The notes beneath the pieces are model-generated. The model did no database searches, had not been told where the DNA came from, and saw nothing but the letters and a program-made list of their open reading frames with translations. Made by a program: the position numbers and the translations under genes. Below are positions 7,192 through 11,684 of a DNA stretch of 11,684 bases, one piece after another. Origin of the DNA: Actinomycetota bacterium (GTDB lineage: Bacteria > Actinomycetota > Geothermincolia > Geothermincolales > RBG-13-55-18). Each line of letters opens with the position of its first letter. Position 1 is the first letter of the stretch. The stretch spans positions 1-11,684 of the forward strand of contig JAPWVA010000014.1 of the NCBI GenBank assembly GCA_028275245.1, in the 5' to 3' direction.

Positions 7192-7250
7192 GCCTCTCCC
7201 CCTCACAAGCCGGGTCCCCGGAGGTGGTTCATCCCTCCTGGGAGGCTATT

Positions 7251-7261
7251 TGCAATTTGCA
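7251..7261. promoter_or_regulatory. Candidate MarR operator palindrome
   Basis: TGCAA-T-TTGCA is a perfect inverted repeat with a one-base centre, lying about 12-22 bases downstream of the predicted start of the marR transcript, where repressor binding would block transcription. It is shorter than many MarR sites (usually 16-20 bp), so the assignment is tentative. Confidence 0.4.
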
Positions 7262-7278
7262 TCCTTTTCGTTTTGAAC

Positions 7279-7307
7279 AACATAACAGAAGGGGTCCCGG
7301 GTGTCAA
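7279..7307 (-). promoter_or_regulatory. Strong sigma-70-like promoter of the MarR-RND operon
   Basis: TTGACA (7307-7302), a 17-base spacer and TATGTT (7284-7279) on the minus strand give a consensus -35, ideal spacing and a -10 matching four of six positions. The predicted start is near 7272, giving a leader of about 80 nt that contains the TGCAATTTGCA palindrome and a nine-codon frame. This is the best promoter in the window. Confidence 0.65.
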
Positions 7308-7428
7308 AAGGCTTGGGTACCCATGGGTGTCAAAGGCGGGGGTGGATCGCTGGGCAAAGTTGGTCGCCCCGGAAGGATACCGGTAAGGTGGACTCAAGGT
7401 CCCGCCGCTTTACGCATCGCCTAGTCTC

Positions 7429-7451
7429 GGTGGGGCCCACCGGGCCCTACC
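7429..7451 (-). terminator. GC hairpin after the FmdB-type gene
   Basis: Beginning seven bases after the FmdB stop on the minus strand, a 10-bp stem with a single A/C mismatch and a 3-nt loop (GGTAGGGCCC-GGT-GGGCCCCACC) is visible. No U-tract follows. It sits where a terminator is expected and separates this gene from the MarR promoter region downstream. Confidence 0.4.
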
Positions 7452-7458
7452 AAGGCTT

Positions 7459-7656
7459 TCAGGTAGGACGGGTAGAGCAACCGGAGGAATCGCGGGAGGA
7501 ACCTCCCCCCAGGCCCAGCACGGAAAAGAGTTTCCTTATCCTGGAAGAACCGCAACGAGGACAAGATCTACCTTCCTCCCCGGCCTCCTCCGCCCTTCGG
7601 AAAAACGCATCGAAACGATGGCCACAATCCTCGCACCGGAACTCGAATATAGGCAC
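7459..7656 (-). CDS. FmdB-family zinc ribbon protein
   Basis: 65 residues. The start VPIFEFRCEDCGHRFDAF matches the FmdB/CxxC_CxxC_SSSS family (usually MPIYEYRCEDCGHxFE). Four Zn ligands are present in two knuckles, Cys8/Cys11 and Cys32/Cys35, followed by the characteristic SSRIRKLFSVLGLGGGSS tail. The family is widespread and named from a putative regulator of formamidase; its true function is poorly known. GTG 7656 is chosen because AAAGGAGGAG lies seven bases upstream and homology begins at this residue. The in-frame ATG 7725 would add 23 unrelated residues. The gene appears monocistronic, with a hairpin following its stop. Confidence 0.88.
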   Translation of the reverse strand: MPIFEFRCEDCGHRFDAFFRRAEEAGEEGRSCPRCGSSRIRKLFSVLGLGGGSSRDSSGCSTRPT

Positions 7657-8191
7657 TGCCGCTCCTCCTTTGCTAATGCTTCCCTGGTCTTGGCTGTTCA
7701 TTCCGAGATTTGATTTTATCTTCACTGGGCTTCCCGTACATGATCTACTTCATATCCCCCAAAGACGGCTAGGCCGCTGGCTCCCTCGGGCATCGATCCC
7801 TGTCGGCGATCACCCATTACCGAAAGCCAACCCGGCCGGGAGCCGGGAGTGTCCCGGCAAGTACGAAAGCCCGTGCCCGTAGCCCCCATCTCCCCTCATC
7901 GCCCCTGGCTAGGCTCTCCGCACTTCTTTCGGGGAATGGCCGGCCCTTGAGGCCCGGTGCCCGATCCCAGCTGGAAATGCACCCGTGCTCCACCCAGGAG
8001 CCGAAGGGCGGCGTTATCAATCTCAGGGGATCACAGAGGGCGACCGGTCGTATCGCCCTCACCTTGGGAAGGCCGCGGCGGCCGAAGGCCCAACGCTAAA
8101 AGCCTCGAATGCTGGTATCATGGACTTGCAACAGGATAGGCGTCGGGAAACCAAAGAACAAGTGTGTCGCAAGATCGCGCGGTGGGCCGGA

Positions 8192-8220
8192 CTTACAATA
8201 ACGACAGGCGGCGATAAAAC
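8192..8220 (+). promoter_or_regulatory. Possible promoter for the membrane-anchored protein gene
   Basis: CTTACA (8192-8197), a 17-base spacer and TAAAAC (8215-8220) each match the consensus at four of six positions. Transcription would start near 8227, inside the 15-bp tandem repeat, giving a leader of about 30 nt. Confidence 0.35.
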
Positions 8221-8223
8221 CAA

Positions 8224-8253
8224 GTCACGAGGCGTAAGGTCACGAGGCGTAAG
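8224..8253. repeat. Perfect 15-bp tandem repeat abutting a ribosome binding site
   Basis: GTCACGAGGCGTAAG occurs twice without a gap (8224-8238 and 8239-8253). The second copy runs into the GGGGAAG ribosome site of the gene starting at 8260. The duplication lengthens the 5' leader and puts a second AGG-containing segment upstream of the real site. Confidence 0.95.
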
Positions 8254-8259
8254 GGGAAG

Positions 8260-8949
8260 ATGAAAAGGCTCATCCTGTGGTACGGGTCCCTGGGTAGGAG
8301 GTGGAGAAGGCTCATCCAGCTGGGCGGAGGGGCCCTGGCGGTGCTGGCCGCGGTGCTGGTATTCCTCTTGGCCACCAGCCCCAGGAAGGTGGAGGTCCGC
8401 TTCGGGACCATCGTGTGGGATCCTGTGGACGGGACCATCTGGGAGGATAACACCCAGACCGCCTTGGTGGACTCGAGGGAGGCGGGCAACTACCGCATCG
8501 AGTACGTGACCCGTTACAGCCCCGAGCACCAGGCGGAGCTGGAGAAGCAAGCCCAGGCCTCAGCGGAGGAGCTGAGGAAGGCCCAGGAGGCCCAGGGTCT
8601 GGAGCCCATCCAGACCGCCATCCCCAAGGAACAGATGGACAGCCTGCGCGCCCTCCAGAAGAACATACAGACCATGGGCCAGGACATCCTCTCGGGGATG
8701 GAGATGGCGCAACAAGTCAGCGAGACCAAGACCATGCTGGTGAACCTGCGCAACCAGGTGGCCTCCACGCCCTTGCCGGCAGAGCTGGAGCCTTTGCGCC
8801 AAAAGGCCCTCACCATCTTCGACAAGTACATCACCGCCTGCGATCTTTACCTCAAAGCCATCGCCACCAGCGACCTTTCCTTCCTAGATCAGGCTAACCG
8901 GCTCATCCAGGAGGCAGGCGAGCTGGTGCAAGGCCTGATCCCTTCCTGA
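8260..8949 (+). CDS. Membrane-anchored protein with helical outer domain, function unknown
   Basis: 229 residues. The N-terminus is basic (MKRLILWYGSLGRRWRRLIQ), followed by one membrane helix at about 21-39 (LGGGALAVLAAVLVFLLAT). A small, probably beta-rich segment follows at 43-85 (VEVRFGTIVWDPVDGTIWEDNTQTALVD...YRIEYVTRY). The rest, 88-225, is almost entirely helical and coiled-coil-like (HQAELEKQAQASAEELRKAQEAQ and later helices). Topology is most likely N-in with the bulk outside. It has no lipobox or cleavage signal. I recognise no family. The ATG follows AAGGGGAAG. It is the first gene of a same-strand set with the acyltransferase and methyltransferase, but a 347-nt gap means that linkage is not certain. 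Confidence 0.8.
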   Translation: MKRLILWYGSLGRRWRRLIQLGGGALAVLAAVLVFLLATSPRKVEVRFGTIVWDPVDGTIWEDNTQTALVDSREAGNYRIEYVTRYSPEHQAELEKQAQASAEELRKAQEAQGLEPIQTAIPKEQMDSLRALQKNIQTMGQDILSGMEMAQQVSETKTMLVNLRNQVASTPLPAELEPLRQKALTIFDKYITACDLYLKAIATSDLSFLDQANRLIQEAGELVQGLIPS

Positions 8950-9296
8950 AAACTTTCGGATGAAGGCGGGGTTCCTCCAGCGCCCATGGCCCATTGCAGA
9001 ACGAGGTCCGCCATGAGGATATGCCCCCGAACCTTTAAGGAACCTTTGAGGTTTGCAACGGGAGGGGATTGGGTTACCATTTTCCAGCGGCATGTCCGTC
9101 GGACCTTCGAGGTAGGGCCCGGAGGGGGAATAAATATCATAAAGGGAAACATAGAGGGAACCCATGGAGGGGACGAATATCCTAGAGGGAATTCATGAAG
9201 GGGACGAATATCCCCGGAGTGGAGATCCATCCCAAGTGATCCGGGACAAGGAGCGCTAGGAGCGGGCCCCCAACACCGCGAGATAGGAGGAGCGAA
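8950..9296. other. 347-nt gap before the acyltransferase, with a degenerate tandem array
   Basis: No gene is supported here. The left part is unremarkable. The right part becomes A/T-richer (near 9128-9150) and contains the 31-bp tandem repeat. A 31-codon frame beginning at ATG 9164 is built mainly of the repeat and ends at a TAG near 9256; I do not call it. No good promoter was found, though TATCAT at 9135-9140 could act as a -10. Confidence 0.5.
9121..9213. repeat. 31-bp tandem repeat, two good copies and one degenerate copy
   Basis: The units at 9152-9182 and 9183-9213 match at 28 of 31 positions and share TAGAGGGAA, CATG and GGGGACGAATATCC. The preceding 9121-9151 keeps GGAGGGG, AATATC and AGGGAA in the same order and looks like a third, decayed copy. 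The array lies 84 nt upstream of the acyltransferase start. Confidence 0.85.
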
Positions 9297-10352
9297 TTGA
9301 CCAAGGGCGAGGTCGAGGGAGGCCGACACATAAACCCGGTCCGGGAAAGGCCTGGGCTTTTCTTCCGCCTGCTGGAAACGGGACTGATAAGCCTCTTCTA
9401 CCTGAGCAAATTCCTGTTCATGCTGCTTCCCGCCTCCCTCTTCTACCGGGCCTTCCGGCTACTGGGCAAGTTGGTCTTCTTGGCCAGGCGGGGGATGGGG
9501 GAACGGCTCCAGGAGAAGATAAGACAGGCCCTCCCGGAGCTCTCCCCAGGCGAAGTACGCCGCATAGCCCAGGAGGTGTGCGCCGCCGCCATCTTCCCCA
9601 TCCTCGACCTCTTTCTCATGGCCAAACACCGGGGCGAGATTATGAGTAACCTACAGGTGGAGGGCTGGGAGAACCTGGAAAGAGCTGAGGCCATGGGTAA
9701 GGGCGTCCTCTTCACCACGGGCCACATAGGCATGTACCCCATCCTCCACGCGGTCCTTTATCACATGGGCAAGCCCTACACGCCGGTCATGTACTACCCG
9801 GAGGACACGCCCCTTCCCCGCTACGTGGATGCCATGGCCCGCCAAGCCTACGACTTAGGAGCCGATCCCGAGAACCCGGTCTTCTGGGCCGGCCAGGACA
9901 CCCTCAACCGCATCCGCGTCCACCTGGAAAAAGGGAAGCGCGCCTGCATCACCTTCGACGTGGACGGGAGCGGCCTGGTCACCTTCTTCGGCAAGCCAGC
10001 GGCGTTGGCCACGGGCCTGGCCCACTTCTCCCTGCAGTTGGGCACCCCCATCGTTCCCTTCGCCCTCTTCCGGGGAGAGGACCTTTTCCATAACCGCCTG
10101 GTCTTCTACCCGCCCATCCTCTCCCACCCTGGTCGGGACAAGAGGGAGGAGATACCCCGCATCATGCAGGAGGTGGCGGAGGCCGGGGAGAGGATGATAC
10201 GCCAGGCCCCCGGGCAGTGGATGAGCTGGTTTGGCCTCTGGCACTGGTGGGAGGAGGGGGAGAAACTCTCCCGGGAAGCGAAGGCCCGAGGCGAAGGCGG
10301 GAAAAAGCGCCAGGGAGAGGATGATACGCCAGGCTCTCCGGGCAGCGGATGA
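9297..10352 (+). CDS. HtrB/LpxL-like lysophospholipid acyltransferase family protein
   Basis: 351 residues. This family (LPLAT: LpxL/HtrB lauroyltransferases, actinobacterial PatA) transfers fatty acyl chains to membrane glycolipids on the inner face of the membrane. The hydrophobic N-terminus at 22-64 probably anchors it. The acceptor core is about 120-275: GVLFTTGHIGMYPILHAVLYHMGKPYTPV, then CITFDVDGSGLVTFFGKPAALATGLAHFSLQLGTPIVPFALFRG, the family DxDxG/FFG motif. His143 is present, but the acidic residue of the HX4D/E motif is Pro148, which is odd. The C-terminal PGQWMSWFGLWHWWEEG (305-321) matches the family end. The last 30 or so residues (KARGEGGKKRQGEDDTPGSPGSG) are low in complexity, and the final 13 come from a frameshifted copy of a duplication. 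TTG is chosen because AGGAGG is six bases upstream. An actinobacterium lacking lipid A would probably use it on a phospho- or glycolipid. Confidence 0.88.
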   Translation: MTKGEVEGGRHINPVRERPGLFFRLLETGLISLFYLSKFLFMLLPASLFYRAFRLLGKLVFLARRGMGERLQEKIRQALPELSPGEVRRIAQEVCAAAIFPILDLFLMAKHRGEIMSNLQVEGWENLERAEAMGKGVLFTTGHIGMYPILHAVLYHMGKPYTPVMYYPEDTPLPRYVDAMARQAYDLGADPENPVFWAGQDTLNRIRVHLEKGKRACITFDVDGSGLVTFFGKPAALATGLAHFSLQLGTPIVPFALFRGEDLFHNRLVFYPPILSHPGRDKREEIPRIMQEVAEAGERMIRQAPGQWMSWFGLWHWWEEGEKLSREAKARGEGGKKRQGEDDTPGSPGSG

Positions 10353-10464
10353 GCTTTTGCCGCCTTTGGCACTTCTGCAGAACACGGTGGGCGCGAAGTG
10401 GATGCGGGGACAGGGCAGTGGATGAGCCGGTTCGGCCTCTTGAACTGGTGGGAGGAGGGGAAGG
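10186..10464 (+). repeat. Decayed tandem triplication of the acyltransferase 3' end
   Basis: Copy A, 10186-10260, is in the gene. Copy B, from 10313 to about 10375, opens with 22 bases identical to A (starting GGGAGAGGATGATACGCCAG) at an offset of 127, then diverges. Copy C, about 10411-10464, keeps GGGCAGTGGATGAGC and GAACTGGTGGGAGGAGGGG. Copy C in the right frame reads GQWMSRFGLLNWWEEG, nearly copy A's GQWMSWFGLWHWWEEG. The 127-base offset is not a multiple of three, so copy B is read in a different frame and supplies the present stop at 10350. Confidence 0.9.
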
Positions 10465-10487
10465 AGTTCCCCCGCAAAAGGCTAATC

Positions 10488-10529
10488 GGGGGGGGTCGGG
10501 GGGGCCGCCGCCGGCGGGGAGGGCGGGGG
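10488..10529 (+). other. G-tract cluster upstream of the methyltransferase
   Basis: Five G-runs lie close together: G8 (10488-10495), G7 (10498-10504), G4 (10516-10519), G3 (10521-10523) and G5 (10525-10529). A CCGCC-GCC-GGCGG hairpin lies at 10505-10517. The pattern could form a G-quadruplex in DNA or in the message. Long G-runs are also sequencing and slippage risks. Confidence 0.6.
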
Positions 10530-10569
10530 AGAGGAAGCCGGAAAGGTCAAACGACAGGATAAGGATCAC

Positions 10570-11652
10570 ATGACTGGTTATTTCAGGGATCAAGCGCCGG
10601 GAGAGGGATATGGGGAATCCCCTAGGTCCTTCATCCCAGCGGGGGAGGTGCCCCCCTGGGCTCCGGACCTGGCCTGCCCGGCCTGCGGCCGGAGGATGAC
10701 CTGGGCGCCCGCCCCGGGGAACCCGGGAGATGGGAGAGGGGTGAGCCTGGATTGCACCGGCTGTGGTGCCTCCTACGGAACGGTGGAAGGCCTGCCGGAC
10801 CTCACCCCTCCAGGCCTAGGGGTCATGAAAGCCCAGGAGAGGACCCACTACACCGAGAAAGTCGATTATTACCTGCACATGCACTCCACTTGGCAACGGA
10901 GCCCCTTCTACCGCCACTACCATCGGGCCTTCCTTGAGCTGTTCCACCCCCTCCCACCCGGCTCGTTGATCCTGGAATGCGGCTGCGGCCTGGGGCACGA
11001 CGGCCTGGAGCTCCTGAGGAGGGGATACCGGTTGGTGGCCACCGATATCTCCCCGGGGCAACTGCGGGAGGCCCGCGAGCTGCACCTGCGGGAGGGATTC
11101 GCCCGCTCCTCCCTCCACTTGCTGGCCGACGCCGAGAAACTCCCCTTTGCCGACACCTCCTTCCACGGGGTCCTGATGGTGGCCTCCCTACACCACCTAC
11201 CCGACCCTCTCCAGGCCCTGCGGGAAGCACACCGGGTTCTGAAGCCGGGAGGTGTCCTGGTGCTGGGAACGGAGCCCAACCGTTGGCAGTCCAGGACCAT
11301 ATATCCCCTGGGGAAGCTGGCGCTACAGACGTTGGAAAGGCTCACCGGGAGGAAAGTCCTGGACGACGAAATGGTGTCGGAGGCGGACAAGGAGACCGAG
11401 GGCTTCTCCCGCGGGGAGCTGGAAAGTCTCCTCCGTCGGGCCGGCTTCGGGGAATACCGGCTCTTGCCGGCGGGGTACCTATCGGCAGCCCTTTTCTTCC
11501 TCTGCACCGAGCTTTCCCAGAGGCTTCCCTTCAACCTAAAGCTCTACCCCTTGGAGGCCGCTTTCACCCTCGTGGACGACCGGCTGGGTGCCCTTCCCCT
11601 CCTGCGCCGTTTTCCCTGGCACTGGAATGCCTTCGCCCGCAGGACATCTTGA
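10570..11652 (+). CDS. SAM-dependent methyltransferase with N-terminal zinc ribbon
   Basis: 360 residues. An N-terminal zinc-ribbon-like segment has CPAC (Cys36/39) and CTGC (Cys62/65) and ends in YGTVEGLPDLTP, as in Trm112-like domains fused to class I methyltransferases. The Rossmann methyltransferase core (Methyltransf_11 type) is about 115-240. Motif I is LILECGCGLGHDGLELL (133-149), the acidic end of strand 2 is VATDIS (Asp159), then ADAEKLPFADTSF (186-198), LHHLPDP and VLKPGGVLVLGTEP. The C-terminal part, 245-360, is hydrophobic in places (YLSAALFFLCTEL), typical of enzymes that act on lipids or quinones at membranes. ATG follows AAGGATCAC. It lies 217 nt after the acyltransferase on the same strand. 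The substrate is unknown; a lipid or small metabolite is likelier than tRNA from the C-terminus, but this is inference. Confidence 0.88.
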   Translation: MTGYFRDQAPGEGYGESPRSFIPAGEVPPWAPDLACPACGRRMTWAPAPGNPGDGRGVSLDCTGCGASYGTVEGLPDLTPPGLGVMKAQERTHYTEKVDYYLHMHSTWQRSPFYRHYHRAFLELFHPLPPGSLILECGCGLGHDGLELLRRGYRLVATDISPGQLREARELHLREGFARSSLHLLADAEKLPFADTSFHGVLMVASLHHLPDPLQALREAHRVLKPGGVLVLGTEPNRWQSRTIYPLGKLALQTLERLTGRKVLDDEMVSEADKETEGFSRGELESLLRRAGFGEYRLLPAGYLSAALFFLCTELSQRLPFNLKLYPLEAAFTLVDDRLGALPLLRRFPWHWNAFARRTS

Positions 11653-11668
11653 GCTCCCGAAAGGGGGC
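11653..11668 (+). terminator. Hairpin directly after the methyltransferase stop
   Basis: GCTCCC-GAAA-GGGGGC is a 6-bp stem (one G-T wobble) closed by a GAAA tetraloop, starting at the base after the stop. Only GGTTAT follows, so there is no proper U-tract. It may still mark the 3' end of this transcript. Confidence 0.35.
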
Positions 11669-11684
11669 GGTTATCCCCGGATCG

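Larger units (their letters stand above)
7657..8259. other. Long gap without a credible gene; GC-hairpin-rich
   Basis: About 600 nt with no convincing coding sequence on either strand. Longer open frames, such as 7817-8062 minus, lack ribosome sites and have random-looking composition. Local structure is dense. A 7-bp perfect stem with a 3-nt loop lies at 7842-7858 (GCCGGGA/TCCCGGC), beside the palindrome CCCGGCCGGG at 7831-7840. A perfect 8-bp stem with a 9-nt loop lies at 8036-8060 (GAGGGCGA/TCGCCCTC) and contains the palindrome CGACCGGTCG. A GGCCGCGGCGGCC element follows near 8071. No tRNA, rRNA or known riboswitch core could be recognised. It may hold a structured RNA, leader sequence or decayed DNA. 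Confidence 0.5.

Noticed and set aside
7775..7860. Cobalamin, c-di-AMP or c-di-GMP riboswitch on the minus strand (GGGAGCCAGCGGCCT and GGGTGATCGCC look suggestive)
   Set aside because: Only short fragments match. The conserved cores (GGTGAAAATCC with GAGCCAGGAGACC, or the GCTAACC and AGGGCAAACC type elements) are absent.
7817..8062. 81-residue minus-strand open frame in the long gap
   Set aside because: No ribosome binding site, random-looking composition and overlap with several strong hairpins.
9164..9259. 31-codon plus-strand frame starting MEGTNILEGIHEGDEYPR
   Set aside because: It consists mainly of the 31-bp tandem repeat read in frame, and no independent evidence of coding was seen.
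1..11684. CRISPR array, tRNA, rRNA, insertion sequence, phage or toxin-antitoxin genes
   Set aside because: No regularly spaced repeats, tRNA cloverleaf/TPsiC signatures, transposase or integrase motifs were seen. The repeats present are adjacent tandem copies without spacers.

Overview
The window is GC-rich bacterial DNA carrying nine recognisable or plausible protein genes and unusually wide, repeat-bearing gaps between them. The best taxonomic clue is the adjacent WYL-domain pair at the left end. These proteins match PafB and PafC of actinobacteria along their whole visible length. Many genes start with TTG or GTG behind very strong Shine-Dalgarno sequences. Arg AGG and Ile ATA codons are common, which is unlike Streptomyces or Mycobacterium and closer to deep-branching or thermophilic Actinomycetota. 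The lineage is an inference, not something the sequence proves.

Layout, left to right. (1) Minus strand, 1-1980: pafB followed by pafC, with a TTGA stop/start overlap; pafC runs off the left edge. A perfect 22-bp tandem repeat covers the probable pafB promoter. (2) Plus strand, 2111-2446: a small two-helix membrane protein transcribed away from pafB. (3) Minus strand, 2558-3765: an unrecognised 178-residue protein overlapping a left-handed beta-helix (hexapeptide) acyltransferase. (4) 3766-4154: a non-coding gap with a 27-bp tandem repeat, a second dispersed repeat that includes the end of the next gene, and a terminator-like stem. (5) Minus strand, 4155-7191: a MarR-family regulator followed 19 nt later by an 849-residue RND/MMPL transporter. 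A near-consensus promoter and a small palindrome lie upstream of the regulator. (6) Minus strand, 7459-7656: a 65-residue FmdB-type zinc ribbon protein with a hairpin after its stop. (7) 7657-8259: about 600 nt with no credible gene, rich in GC hairpins. (8) Plus strand, 8260-11652: a membrane-anchored protein with a helical outer domain, an HtrB/LpxL-like acyltransferase, and a zinc-ribbon SAM methyltransferase, separated by gaps containing tandem repeats.

How the genes may work together. PafBC is the heterodimeric activator of the LexA-independent DNA-damage response in mycobacteria. The MarR-RND pair looks like a self-regulated export operon for a drug or lipid. The right-hand plus-strand genes, and perhaps the hexapeptide acyltransferase, suggest envelope lipid or glycan modification, but nothing here identifies a product.

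The most unusual property of the window is a series of short direct tandem duplications (22, 27, 15, 31 and about 127 bp), nearly all in intergenic DNA or at gene ends. The largest has copied the 3' end of the acyltransferase gene; one copy is frameshifted and supplies the present stop codon. I did not find a clearly new defence, mobile or RNA system.
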